Position numbers and translations under genes: made by a program | Source of the DNA: Streptosporangium roseum DSM 43021 | GTDB taxonomy: Bacteria > Actinomycetota > Actinomycetes > Streptosporangiales > Streptosporangiaceae | DNA length: 64,000 nt | Direction: 5' to 3' | Assembly (NCBI RefSeq): GCF_000024865.1 | Contig: NC_013595.1 | Span: 7,812,001 to 7,876,000 of the forward strand | The notes under the pieces: model-generated | What the model saw: the letters and a program-made list of their open reading frames with translations, nothing else | Told to the model about the DNA's origin: nothing | Database searches by the model: none | Shown: positions 19,000 through 28,042 of the stretch, one piece after another | How positions within the stretch are numbered: the stretch's first letter is position 1 | How the letters are laid out: every line of letters begins with the position of its first letter

Positions 19000-21302
19000 G
19001 CGCTGGTGATCGTGGTCAGGTCGGCGGCGCTGGCGGTGCCGCCGCCCAGGGCGGCCAGGCGCACGTCGCGGCGCATCGCGGCACGCTCGAACAGCGAGCG
19101 GGCGAACCGGCCGTTGCCGAGGCCGTCGATCAGGCCCTCGTCGCAGACCCAGGTGAAGACCTCGGCCAGATCCCGGCGGGCGGCCTCGTCGAACCGGTCG
19201 CCCGACCGCTCGGCGAGCAGCTCGGCGATCTCTGCGAGCTCGCCCGGCTGGTAGGAGGGGAACTGCACGCGCTGGCTGAACCTGCTGGCCAAACCGGGGT
19301 TGGTCGCCAGGAACCCGTCCATCTCGCGCTCGTATCCGGCCAGGATGATCACCAGCCGGGCGCGGTCGTCCTCGGCCCGCTTGAGCAGCGTCTGCACGGC
19401 CTCGGCTCCGAAGGCGTCGCCCCCGGCGTAGCCGGTGTTGATCAGGCTGTAGGCCTCGTCCACGAACAGCACCCCGCCCAGCGCCCGGTCCACCAGCTCG
19501 TTGGTCTTGATCGCGGTGGCACCGAGATGCTGGCCGACCAGATCGGCGCGCTGGGCCTCCACCACGTCGGGCTGGGCGAGCAGTCCCAGCGCGGCGAAGA
19601 TGCGGCCCAGGATGCGGGCCACCGTGGTCTTGCCGGTGCCCGGCGGCCCGGCGAAGACGAAGTGCCGCATCTGCGCCGGGGTCGGCAGCCCTCGCTCCTG
19701 GCGCATCCTGGCCACCCTGAGCTGCGCGGTGATCGCGTGCACCTGTCTCTTGACCGGCTCCAGACCGGCCATCCGGTCCAGGTCGGCGAGCGCTTCTTCC
19801 AGGCTGGGCGTGGCCTGGTAGCCCCGGAAGCGGGCGGTGAGCTCGTCGAAGGCCTTGGCGACGTCGTGCGCGGAGGTGGTCACCAGGTCCTCAGTGGTGG
19901 GCGAGCCGCCCGCGCCCACCACCCGCACGTCCCGGGCCTGGGCCGCGGCCTCCACGAGGCTGCGCACGAACCGGGCGTTGCCCAGCTCGTCGACGATCGT
20001 GCGCCGGTGCACGTCCTCGAAACGGGCGAGCAGCGCGGGGCCGGCGTCCCCGGCCATCCGGTCGCCGCGCCGCCGCTGCAGCAGCTCGGTGATCTGGAGC
20101 AGCTCCTCCGGCGCGTAGCTGGGGAAGCGGACCCGGCCGGCGAACCGGCTGGACAGGCCGGGGTTGGAGGACAGGAAGGAGGTCATCTCCTTCTCGTAGC
20201 CGGCCAGGATGATGATCAGGCGGTCGCGGTCGTCCTCGGCCCGCTTGAGCAGCGTCTGCACCGCCTCGGCGCCGAAGCGGTCGGGCTGGCCGTCGCCCGA
20301 GTTGATCAGGCTGTAGGCCTCGTCGACGAACAGCACCCCGCCCAGCGCCCGGTCCACCAGCTCGTTGGTCTTGATCGCGGTGGCACCGAGAAACTCCCCG
20401 ACGAGGTCGGCGCGCTGGGCCTCCACCACGTAGGGGGTCTCCAGCAGGCCGAACGCGTAGAAGATCTTCGCCACGGTCCTGGCCACGCTGGTCTTGCCGG
20501 TGCCCGGGGGGCCGACGAACACGAAGTGGCGCATCGGCGGCTCGGTGGAGTATCCGGCCTCCTTGCGGAGCCGGGACGCCTCGATCGAGGCGGCGATGGA
20601 GCGCACCTGCTCCTTCACCGGAGCCAGGCCGATCATGCTGTCGAGCTCGCCGAGGGCCTCCTCCACCGAGATCGGCGGCGGCGCGGCCTGCTCGCCGGAC
20701 GCGGAGACGGGGTGCCCGCCCTCGCGGACCCGGAGCCGGGCCGGCTGCTCGGTCCCCGCCAGCGCGGCCCTGGCCTGGCGGGCCTGGACGAAGCGGTAGA
20801 CCAGCACCGCGGCGGCCACGCCGTACGCGGCCCACAGGGCGGCGCCCGGCGACACCGCGGCGAGCGCGAGGGCCACCACCGCGGCCGGGACCAGGGCCAT
20901 GAGCGTGGTCAGCCACGGAGGGACCCAGCGGATGAGGTGCGCGAGCCCCGCCACCGGGACGGCCAGGAGCGTCAACGCCGCCGAGGAGGACGACTGCGTG
21001 CCGTACAGGCTCTGGAAGACGGGCAGGAGCAGCACCCAGGCGGCCACCACGACGAGGGTGGCGGCGGCCCGGGGGAAGCGCAGGGTCAGCGCGGCGAAAG
21101 CGAGCAGGGTGAGCGTGACGAGGAACGCGTTGAGCGGCGACCAGCCCATGCCCAGCGCCAGCCCGACCGCTCCGATGAGCAGCGCGGCGTAGATCAGCCT
21201 GCGCAGGAGCGGCGAAAGCCGGAAATAACCCAGCCTGACTTGTTCGAACACATCCCGTGCCGCCGCGCGCCCCGTCGGCCGGGCCCTGTCGGGTTCCCGC
21301 AT
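18960..21302 (-). CDS. Membrane-anchored tandem CbbX-type AAA+ ATPase
   Basis: A 780-residue protein. Residues ~35-175 contain five or six hydrophobic helices, then a linker, then two CbbX/SpoVK-like AAA+ modules. Module 1 has Walker A GPPGTGKTS near residue 265 and Walker B GGVLFVDEAYSL; module 2 has GPPGTGKTT and the same Walker B. Both share VEAQRADLVGEFLGATAIKT-type pore segments and RAEDDR. Related single-module proteins include rubisco activase CbbX and type VII secretion EccA. Start: a GTG-ATG pair follows GGGGAGG; the ATG at 21300-21302 has better spacing. A 37-bp repeat trails its 3' end. Client and role unknown. Confidence 0.88.
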   Translation of the reverse strand: MREPDRARPTGRAAARDVFEQVRLGYFRLSPLLRRLIYAALLIGAVGLALGMGWSPLNAFLVTLTLLAFAALTLRFPRAAATLVVVAAWVLLLPVFQSLYGTQSSSSAALTLLAVPVAGLAHLIRWVPPWLTTLMALVPAAVVALALAAVSPGAALWAAYGVAAAVLVYRFVQARQARAALAGTEQPARLRVREGGHPVSASGEQAAPPPISVEEALGELDSMIGLAPVKEQVRSIAASIEASRLRKEAGYSTEPPMRHFVFVGPPGTGKTSVARTVAKIFYAFGLLETPYVVEAQRADLVGEFLGATAIKTNELVDRALGGVLFVDEAYSLINSGDGQPDRFGAEAVQTLLKRAEDDRDRLIIILAGYEKEMTSFLSSNPGLSSRFAGRVRFPSYAPEELLQITELLQRRRGDRMAGDAGPALLARFEDVHRRTIVDELGNARFVRSLVEAAAQARDVRVVGAGGSPTTEDLVTTSAHDVAKAFDELTARFRGYQATPSLEEALADLDRMAGLEPVKRQVHAITAQLRVARMRQERGLPTPAQMRHFVFAGPPGTGKTTVARILGRIFAALGLLAQPDVVEAQRADLVGQHLGATAIKTNELVDRALGGVLFVDEAYSLINTGYAGGDAFGAEAVQTLLKRAEDDRARLVIILAGYEREMDGFLATNPGLASRFSQRVQFPSYQPGELAEIAELLAERSGDRFDEAARRDLAEVFTWVCDEGLIDGLGNGRFARSLFERAAMRRDVRLAALGGGTASAADLTTITSADLRAAVDELAGR

Positions 21303-21642
21303 CACGCCTCCCCGGTCCGACCCCGGTTATACCGCACCGAGAAGAGGTTTGCGCATGCCTGAGCAACGCGCCACGCCGCCGCACGACACGATCAGATAAA
21401 GGGATGAGGGCGGATGAACCCTACGATCCGGGCGTCAAATTCCGGCCGTATGTCCCGCCACGGGAAACACCCCCTCCCTCCGCCGCGTTCCCGCGCCTCT
21501 CCGGGCCCTCCGCTCCGGCGCTCCGGCGGCGGCGTGCCCGTACGGCCCGCGGCGCCGGCCGCCGGGCGCAGGCCAGGGGAATGTCACCGGCCGGGAAGGA
21601 CGCCGACGGCCGGACGGGGCGCGCCGCGGGCTCCCCGGCCGC
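21303..21642. other. Intergenic region, nothing recognised
   Basis: About 340 bp between two minus-strand genes. It is rich in C-tracts, has no supported ORF and no clear hairpin terminator. It presumably carries the promoter of the AAA+ gene. Confidence 0.4.
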
Positions 21643-23511
21643 TCAGCCGGGGCGGACGCGGCCCTGGTGGCGGCCGGGATACTCGCCGACCAGGACGTGT
21701 TTGGGGGTGATCCGGAGCACGGCGGCCTCGGTGTCGCCGATCGCGATGCCGCGCACTTCTGCCCAGAACCGGCGGTCCAGCGGGTCGGCCACGAACACCG
21801 CCACCCTCGGGTCGTGTTCGGCCGCCCTCCACGCGTCGTCGGCGGCGATCAGGCGGAGCTCGCCGCCCGGGCCGACCGAGCTGACCGAGCCGACGGCCAG
21901 CGCGCGCGGCCCGGTCGGGTCGGCGTAGGCGAGCACCACCCCGCGGGCGTAGGTGAAGGCCCGGCGCACCTCCCCGCTGAGCCCCACCGGAGGCCCGGCG
22001 TCACCCGGCAGCCGGGGGCCGCAGCTCTCACACATGATCAGGGATGCCCGCCACGGCCCCGGCGCGCCCCGCCACCATGCCTCCGCCGACCGCGTGGCGG
22101 ACACCGCCACCAGCGCGGCCAGCGCCCCGATCCCGGCCCGCAGGGACCAGGCGCCCACCGTTTCGGGAAGCCCCAGCGCCGGCACGGCCGCCGCCAGGCC
22201 GAGCGCCAGGGAGGCGGCCGGCAGCAGGGCCAGCGCCACCTTGAGCAGCCGGTCCGTGGCGAGCACCTGGCGGAGGCAGGGGGCCAGCCCTCCCCTGGCG
22301 TACACCCAGCCGAGCGCGAGCGGGACGGCCGGCGCGGCGAGGGCCCACCCCGGCTCGTCCAGGAACAGGGCGGCCCCGGCGACCACGGCCAGCACCGACC
22401 ACGCGCGGCCCGCCACCAGCCAGAGGGTCACGTCGATGTCCCGCCGGGCCGTACGGTCCTCGTGGACCGCGGCGAACTCGGCCAGTGCCCTGACCGGCCG
22501 GCCCCGCCACGCCTCGATCAGCACGCGCAGGACGATCACGACCACGCCGTTGAGGAGGACCAGACCGGCGAGGGCCGCCCACACGCCGTCCGCCGGTTCC
22601 ACCGCCGGGTCGAAGACGAGCGGGGGAGCCGTCCGGGGAAGGGTGGCGATCGCCGCCACATAGGCGGCGACGGCGATCAGGGTGATCGAGACGGACATGC
22701 CGAGCCACGGGTCGCGGGCGAGCATGCCGGGGACGTAGGGCCAGAGCCTGACCCGATGGGCCTGCCTGAGCGTGATCGCCAGAACGGCGGCCGGCACCAC
22801 CGCGCCGCCGAGCCTGGCCTCGGTGACCAGGCCTGGGCCGAACGCCACCGTGGCGACCGCGGCGAGCGATACGGCCAGCAGGACGCGGACCTGCCGCGAC
22901 CACACCTCCATGGCCCTCCGGGCGCGGCCGGTCTCGCGGGGGTCGACCGGCCAGGCGGGGTCGTGATGGCCCCGGGGGCGTTCCCAGCGCAGGAAGGCCA
23001 GGCCGAGGTTGATCCTGGCGCCGGGGTGGCCGTCCAGGCGGCGCAGCGCGTCGCGGTAGGCGGCCCCGGCGCGGCGGTGCTCACCGCGCAGCAGCGCGAG
23101 GTCGCCGAGGAGGACGTGCGGGTCGGGCTCCTCGGGTGCGTAGCGGACGGCCCTGGCCGCCTGGACCCGCGACTCCCGCCAGCGTCCCGGCACCCGGCGC
23201 AGGGCCGCGCCGAGGCGCAGTCTCGCGGCCCAGGACCCGGGCACCAGCCGTACGGCCTCCTCGGCGGCGGCCACGGCCTCCGCGTCGCGGCCGAGCCGTT
23301 CGAAGGCGAGGCTGGCGAGGCGATACCCCCAGTCGGCCCCGGACTCGGCCAGGGGGTCACGCTCCACCGCCTGGCGCGCGGCGTCCAGCGCGGCCTCCGG
23401 CTGGTCACGGCTCAGGCAGGCGGCGGCCACGGCGCACCATTCGCGCGGATTATCGGGGTCCAGCGGGGACGGGACCTGAGCGGAGTCCTGCCCGCCGGGA
23501 CCGCTCACCAT
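21643..23511 (-). CDS. TPR - multi-span membrane - split-barrel flavin-reductase-like fusion protein
   Basis: A 622-residue three-part protein. Residues ~20-190 are TPR-like helix pairs (AALDAARQAVERDPLAES; ALRRLDGHPGARINLGLAFL). Residues ~225-490 hold about nine hydrophobic helices. The last ~115 residues (AFTYARGVVLAYADPTGPRALAVGSV ... DPRVAVFVADPLDRRFWAEVRGIA ... ITPKHVLVGEYPG) look like a pyridoxamine-5'-phosphate-oxidase-type split beta-barrel, which often binds FMN or F420. It lies upstream of the tandem AAA+ gene in the same orientation (340-bp gap). The fusion is unfamiliar to me; domain calls are by eye, function unknown. Confidence 0.7.
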   Translation of the reverse strand: MVSGPGGQDSAQVPSPLDPDNPREWCAVAAACLSRDQPEAALDAARQAVERDPLAESGADWGYRLASLAFERLGRDAEAVAAAEEAVRLVPGSWAARLRLGAALRRVPGRWRESRVQAARAVRYAPEEPDPHVLLGDLALLRGEHRRAGAAYRDALRRLDGHPGARINLGLAFLRWERPRGHHDPAWPVDPRETGRARRAMEVWSRQVRVLLAVSLAAVATVAFGPGLVTEARLGGAVVPAAVLAITLRQAHRVRLWPYVPGMLARDPWLGMSVSITLIAVAAYVAAIATLPRTAPPLVFDPAVEPADGVWAALAGLVLLNGVVVIVLRVLIEAWRGRPVRALAEFAAVHEDRTARRDIDVTLWLVAGRAWSVLAVVAGAALFLDEPGWALAAPAVPLALGWVYARGGLAPCLRQVLATDRLLKVALALLPAASLALGLAAAVPALGLPETVGAWSLRAGIGALAALVAVSATRSAEAWWRGAPGPWRASLIMCESCGPRLPGDAGPPVGLSGEVRRAFTYARGVVLAYADPTGPRALAVGSVSSVGPGGELRLIAADDAWRAAEHDPRVAVFVADPLDRRFWAEVRGIAIGDTEAAVLRITPKHVLVGEYPGRHQGRVRPG

Positions 23512-23601
23512 GACGGCTCACGGACCTTGCGCTGACTCCCCACGATCGCCATGGTCCGTGCGGGATCACTGTTTGCCTAGATGGCGGATATATGCCTGTA
23601 T

Positions 23602-23613
23602 CTCTCTAGAGAG
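23602..23613. promoter_or_regulatory. Palindrome CTCTCTAGAGAG, possible operator
   Basis: Perfect 12-bp palindrome in the 229-bp region between the divergent TPR fusion gene and the MFS exporter gene. TTGCCT at 23574-23579 lies upstream with A/T-richer DNA between. No local regulator gene is adjacent to the exporter. Confidence 0.4.
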
Positions 23614-23740
23614 GTCGCGCGCGTCCTCGGGGGATGCGCATACCGCCGTGAACCGATCCTCCGATGCGGTCTCATCCGGTGCCCGACTTCGCCTAAGCTG
23701 CGACGCATGTTCGTCCAGGTCGGCAATCCCTGAGCGGCCC

Positions 23741-25294
23741 ATGATCACTATGGGGGCCGTGGCCGAGGCCACGCGAGACGGAAGCGATCCGCGGGCGCGC
23801 GGGGCCGGCCGCTGGTCGGTCCTGATACTTCTCTGCTTCAGCCTCCTGTTGATCGCGGTGGACGCCACCGTCCTGCACATCGCGGTCCCGGCGCTGACCG
23901 CCGCGCTGGAACCGAGCTCGGTGCAACTGCTGTGGATCATCGACGTCTACTCGCTGGTGGTCGCACCGCTGCTGCTGACCTTCGGCACCCTCGGCGACCG
24001 CTACGGGCGAAAACGCCTGGTGCTCGCCGGATACCTGGTGTTCGGCGCCGCCTCCGCGGCGGCGGCGTTCGCGCCGACCCCGCTCACGCTCATCACCGCG
24101 CGGGCGTTCCTCGGTATCGGCGGCGCGATGATCATGCCTGCCACGCTCTCCATCATCCGGCAGGTCTTCACCGACCGGCGGGAGCGCGCGATCGCGCTGG
24201 GCGTGTGGAGCGCGGTGGCTGCGGCCGGAGCCGCGATCGGACCGCTCATCGGCGGCCTGCTCGTCGAGCACTTCTGGTGGGGCGCCGTCTTCCTGATCAA
24301 CGTGCCGATCCTGCTGGTGCTGCTGCCCTCGGCCGCCAGGATCCTGCCCGAGTCACGCCGGCGCGCCTCTCAGCCGTGGGACGCGCCCAGCGCGCTGCTG
24401 TCGGTGCTCGGCATCCTCGCGCTGGCCTTCGGCCTGAAGGAGGCGGGATCCGGCCATCCGGGCGGGGTGGTGGCCTTCCTGTGCGGAGCCGGGCTGCTGG
24501 TCTGGTTCGTGCGCAGGCAGCGGCGACTGCCCTTCCCCCTGCTCGACCTCGGCCTGTTCCGGCGGCGGGCGTTCTCCGTCGGGGTGGCGGCGGTGCTGCT
24601 GACGGTCTTCGCGCTGGTCGGGCTGGAGCTGATGCTCGCCCAGTATCTGCAGCTCGTGCTCGGTGACAGCCCGCTCGGGGCCGCGATCCGCATGCTGCCC
24701 CTGATGATCGCCTCCGTCGCGGGAGGCCTCGCCGGCGCGCAGTTGCTGCGCCGGGTCGGACTGCGCGCCACGATGAGCGGCGGGCTCGCGCTGACCACCC
24801 TGTCCCTGCTCCCCCCGCTGGGCTGGGGGACCGAGCCGCATCCGCTGATGCTCGCGCTCTGCTTCGTCGGCATCGGCTTCGGCATCCAGGTCACCCTGCT
24901 GGCCGCGTCCGACACGATCATGTCCTCCGCCTCGGAGTCACGGGCGGGCGGCGCCGCCGCGATCGAGGAGACCGCCTACGAGCTGGGAGCCGGCCTCGGG
25001 GTGGCGATCCTCGGCACGATCACCACCGTCGTCTACGCGCCCTCGCTGGCCTCGGTCTCCGGCGTCTCCCCCGAGCTGATGACCCTGGCCCGCCAGTCGC
25101 TCGCCGCCGCGGCGCACGCGGCCCAGGAGATCGGCGGCGCCGGTGGGATCGCGCTGCTGGGCGCAGCCCGGGTCGCCTTCGTCTCCGGACTGCACACCAC
25201 GATCATGGTGAGCGTGCTCCTGCTGGGCGCGACCGCGGTGTCGGTGGCGCTCCTGGTCCCCCGCCGATCCGCTGACCAGGGCGACTGCGACTGA
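23741..25294 (+). CDS. MFS multidrug exporter, DHA2 (14-helix) family
   Basis: A 517-residue proton-coupled drug exporter. It has 14 predictable membrane helices, loop 2-3 motif A GDRYGRKRLVLAG, and motif C-like GAAIGPLIGGLL in helix 5, as in QacA/EmrB and SmvA-like transporters. The ATG at 23741 was chosen because the family-like N-terminus follows; a second ATG three codons on is equally possible and neither has a good RBS. An upstream frame remains open to 23510 without coding features. Substrate unknown. Confidence 0.87.
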   Translation: MITMGAVAEATRDGSDPRARGAGRWSVLILLCFSLLLIAVDATVLHIAVPALTAALEPSSVQLLWIIDVYSLVVAPLLLTFGTLGDRYGRKRLVLAGYLVFGAASAAAAFAPTPLTLITARAFLGIGGAMIMPATLSIIRQVFTDRRERAIALGVWSAVAAAGAAIGPLIGGLLVEHFWWGAVFLINVPILLVLLPSAARILPESRRRASQPWDAPSALLSVLGILALAFGLKEAGSGHPGGVVAFLCGAGLLVWFVRRQRRLPFPLLDLGLFRRRAFSVGVAAVLLTVFALVGLELMLAQYLQLVLGDSPLGAAIRMLPLMIASVAGGLAGAQLLRRVGLRATMSGGLALTTLSLLPPLGWGTEPHPLMLALCFVGIGFGIQVTLLAASDTIMSSASESRAGGAAAIEETAYELGAGLGVAILGTITTVVYAPSLASVSGVSPELMTLARQSLAAAAHAAQEIGGAGGIALLGAARVAFVSGLHTTIMVSVLLLGATAVSVALLVPRRSADQGDCD

Positions 25295-25362
25295 CGGGTT
25301 TGGGCGGCCTCCGCGCGGTCATCTATGGGCAGGAACGGTGAATCTGACCAGAATGAGGAACC

Positions 25363-26187
25363 GTGCGACGAACCCTCCACGATCTCGCCGCCCTGGCCGC
25401 CAGGCTCGGGGTGGGCGGCATCTTCTTCGCCAACGGCTGGCACAAGCTGGAGGCGGGGCTGACCGCCACCGGCGACCAGTTCGCGACCCTGGGCGCCCCC
25501 GCCCCCGGAGCCTGGGCCGCCACCACGATGCTCATGGAACTCATCGGCGGAGCCCTGCTCGTGTTCGGGCTCGCCGTACCGGCCTGCGGGCTGCTGCTGT
25601 TCGCCGAGGCCGTCGCCGTGTTCATCGTGGCCAGCGGGGAGCAGGGCCTGCCGCTGACCGGCGGCGACGTCAACCTGATCGTGGCGCTCGGCGCGGCCTC
25701 GATCCTTCTCGCGGTCGGTGGCGCGGGCCGGCTGTCGGTCGACCACATGGTGGTGATCAAGCGGCGTGAGGCCGAGGCCGCCGAGGACTTCGCGGCCGAG
25801 GCCGAGGCCGATGACGTCATCGCCGCGCTGCGCGAGCCGGAGGCCCCCGGTCCCGCTCCGGACGGGCCGGCCCGGACCGCGCCCGCGCCCGCGGAGAAGC
25901 GGACCGCTCAGGCGGAGAGGCCGGCCCGGACCGGGAAGCCGGTTCCGGCGGAGAGGCCCGGTCAGGGCGTCCGGGCGGACAGGACTCCCCGGACGGGCAG
26001 GCCGGCCCAGGCTCCCCGGGTGGACGGCCCCGAGACCGGCAGGGACACCGCGGAGTTCCCTGCCGTCCAGCCCCGGGCCCGCCGCCGGAGTACGGCGAGC
26101 GAGCCGGAGAGCGCCTCCCCGCCCGGTAAGAGCGCCGACACCCTGGTGGCCGGGGAGAAGGCGAAGGAGGAGTCCGCCGGAGAGTGA
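25363..26187 (+). CDS. DoxX family membrane protein with long disordered tail
   Basis: A 274-residue protein. Residues 1-125 form a four-helix DoxX domain (RLGVGGIFFANGWHKLEAGL; TTMLMELIGGALLVFGL), a family linked to redox and thiosulphate metabolism or respiratory function. The remaining ~150 residues are low-complexity Pro/Ala/Arg/Glu sequence with no hydrophobic segment, probably a disordered cytosolic tail. GTG start with GAGGA three bases upstream. Confidence 0.82.
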   Translation: MRRTLHDLAALAARLGVGGIFFANGWHKLEAGLTATGDQFATLGAPAPGAWAATTMLMELIGGALLVFGLAVPACGLLLFAEAVAVFIVASGEQGLPLTGGDVNLIVALGAASILLAVGGAGRLSVDHMVVIKRREAEAAEDFAAEAEADDVIAALREPEAPGPAPDGPARTAPAPAEKRTAQAERPARTGKPVPAERPGQGVRADRTPRTGRPAQAPRVDGPETGRDTAEFPAVQPRARRRSTASEPESASPPGKSADTLVAGEKAKEESAGE

Positions 26188-26188
26188 T

Positions 26189-26212
26189 CGGTCCGGCGCA
26201 CCGCGCGGACCG
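26189..26212. terminator. Hairpin terminator after the DoxX gene
   Basis: CGGTCCG (26189-26195) pairs with CGGACCG (26206-26212) around a 10-base loop, starting two bases after the DoxX stop. No T tract. Confidence 0.45.
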
Positions 26213-26381
26213 GAGCTCCCCGGGCGGGTGCCGCGGCCTGGGCCGGCACGATCCCCGGCGGGAGGGACGGGGCGGCCACCGCGCTGCTCGACGGATCCGA
26301 TGGGGAGGGGAGTAACACTTCGTCTCATAATGGATGATTTATCCGGATGTGCCGGGCGGCGGATCCCTCCAGAATGGGCGC

Positions 26382-27545
26382 ATGCGGCTGCCTGGCTGGT
26401 TCACTGAGCGGATCGAATCCGCCCCTCCGGAGAGCGAACTGCGCGTCTCCACCCTTGAGCTCTTCTTCGACCTGGTCTTCGTCTTCACCGTCACCCAGCT
26501 CACCAGTCTGCTGGTGGACGGGCTGCAGGCCGGCAAGCCCATCGAGGGCGCGCTGCGCGTGCTGCTCGTGTTCGGTGTCATCTGGTGGATGTACGCGGGC
26601 TACGCCTGGCTGACGAACGCGATCCCGCCCGTACGGCCCGCCCGCCGGATGCTGATCCTGCTGGGCATGGCCGGTTTCATGATCGTGGCACTGGCGATCC
26701 CGTCGGTGTTCGACGGCGACGGCACGGCGTTCGCCATCGGCTACCTGCTGCTGATCACCGTCCACGCCGGACTGTACCTGCAGGCCACCTCGGCCATCGC
26801 CCGGGTGGTCCCGTTCAACCTCGGCGGGCTCGCACTGATCGGCGTGGCGAGCCTCGTCGGCGCGCCGTACAACTACCTGCTCTGGGGCGCCGCGGTGCTG
26901 CTGCTGTGGGGCAGCCCCTACTTCATCGGGCAGAAGGGCTTCGCCCTCAAGGCCGGTCACATCGTCGAGCGCCACGGCCTGCTGGTGATCGTGGTGCTCG
27001 GCGAGTCGATCGTGGCGATCGGCATCGGCGCGACAGGGCTCCATGTCGACTTCACCCTCGGCCTGGCGGCGGTGCTCGCCCTCGCGCTGACGGCCTGCCT
27101 GTGGTGGCTCTACTTCGGCGGGGACGACGAGGTGCGCGCCGAGCACACCCTGGCCGGGGCCGAGCCGGTCCGGCGCACCCGGCTGATCCTCGGCGCCTAC
27201 TTCTACGCGCACATCCCGATGTTGCTGGGGGTGGTCGCGGTCGCCGCCGGGGTCAAGAAGCTGATCGGCCATCCGGTCGACCCGCTGAAGCCCAGTGCCG
27301 CCGTCACCCTGGCCGTGGGCGTCGCCCTGTTCCTGGCGGGCAACGCCTGGTTCCGCCAGGTCCTGGACATCACGGGCAACCGGGTGAGAAACGCCGGCGC
27401 CCTGATCGCGCTCATGACGACCGCTCTCGGGCTCTGGTCGGGCCTCGCGCAGCTCACCGCGCTGGTCGTGCTGGTGACCGCGGTGATCACGCTGGAGCGG
27501 CGGTCGGTCCTCCACTCCCCCCTGCCGAGGCCGGTCGCCCACTGA
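26382..27545 (+). CDS. Low temperature requirement protein A (LtrA) family membrane protein
   Basis: A 387-residue protein with about ten membrane helices. The family hallmark near the N-terminus is STLELFFDLVFVFTVTQLT; HGLLVIVVLGESIVAIG in the middle is also conserved. LtrA of Listeria is linked to low-temperature growth, but the biochemical role is unknown. The ATG at 26382 gives MRLPGWFTERIE; an in-frame ATG at 26334 is the alternative, and neither has a clear RBS. The last 59 bp overlap the 3' end of the convergent HxlR gene. Confidence 0.85.
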   Translation: MRLPGWFTERIESAPPESELRVSTLELFFDLVFVFTVTQLTSLLVDGLQAGKPIEGALRVLLVFGVIWWMYAGYAWLTNAIPPVRPARRMLILLGMAGFMIVALAIPSVFDGDGTAFAIGYLLLITVHAGLYLQATSAIARVVPFNLGGLALIGVASLVGAPYNYLLWGAAVLLLWGSPYFIGQKGFALKAGHIVERHGLLVIVVLGESIVAIGIGATGLHVDFTLGLAAVLALALTACLWWLYFGGDDEVRAEHTLAGAEPVRRTRLILGAYFYAHIPMLLGVVAVAAGVKKLIGHPVDPLKPSAAVTLAVGVALFLAGNAWFRQVLDITGNRVRNAGALIALMTTALGLWSGLAQLTALVVLVTAVITLERRSVLHSPLPRPVAH

Positions 27546-27981
27546 CTCCCCCGTCCTCCTCGTCCTCCTCGCTCTCCCCGTCCTCCCGCACGGCCGGGGG
27601 CGGGAGGAGGCCGTCGGCGCGGTCCTGGGCGTCCAGGACATCGTCCCCGTGGTCGAAGGCCCATTCCCCGAAGGCCCCGATCAGCGGCACCAGGCTGTGG
27701 CCCAGATCCGTGAGCCCGTATTCGACCCGGGGAGGTGCCTCGGAGTAGGCCCGGCGGGAGACGAGACCGTTGTACTCCAGCCTCCGGAGGGTCTCGGTGA
27801 GCACCTTCGTGCTGATCCCCCCGATGTGCTCGCGCAGCTCGCCGGGCCGGCGCGGGCCGTCGCGCAGCGCCCAGACGACGACGGCGTTCCAGGTGTTGCC
27901 GATCAGATCGAAGGCGAGGCGGGCACGGCAGTCGGCGAGGAACACGTCGGGGCCCTCCAGTATCGCTGAGACGTTACGCAC
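27487..27981 (-). CDS. HxlR family winged-helix transcriptional regulator
   Basis: A 164-residue regulator. The HxlR domain spans ~15-115: LIGNTWNAVVVWALRDGPRRPGELREHIGGISTKVLTETLRRLEYNGLVSR, then PPRVEYGLTDLG in the wing. The last 45 residues are acidic and Gly/Ser-rich. The conserved N-terminal Cys (DCRAR) is present, as in redox- or electrophile-sensing members. The GTG start lies inside the palindrome GCACCG-AA-CGGTGC. It is divergent from the reductase gene, the usual arrangement for HxlR/oxidoreductase pairs. Confidence 0.88.
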   Translation of the reverse strand: MRNVSAILEGPDVFLADCRARLAFDLIGNTWNAVVVWALRDGPRRPGELREHIGGISTKVLTETLRRLEYNGLVSRRAYSEAPPRVEYGLTDLGHSLVPLIGAFGEWAFDHGDDVLDAQDRADGLLPPPAVREDGESEEDEEDGGVSGRPASAGGSGGPTAAPA

Positions 27982-27991
27982 CGAACGGTGC
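27978..27991. promoter_or_regulatory. Candidate HxlR operator GCACCG-AA-CGGTGC
   Basis: Perfect 6+6 inverted repeat with a 2-bp centre, overlapping the regulator start codon in the 61-bp gap to the divergent reductase gene. Position suits control of both genes; binding is inferred. Confidence 0.5.
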
Positions 27992-28042
27992 CTGATGAGC
28001 TTTCTACATTCGTCCTACATCAGCCGGATGACAGGAGGACGG

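Noticed and set aside
18726..21362. 878-aa plus-strand ORF opposite the AAA+ gene
   Set aside because: The repeated segments in this frame are the reverse of the two CbbX modules.
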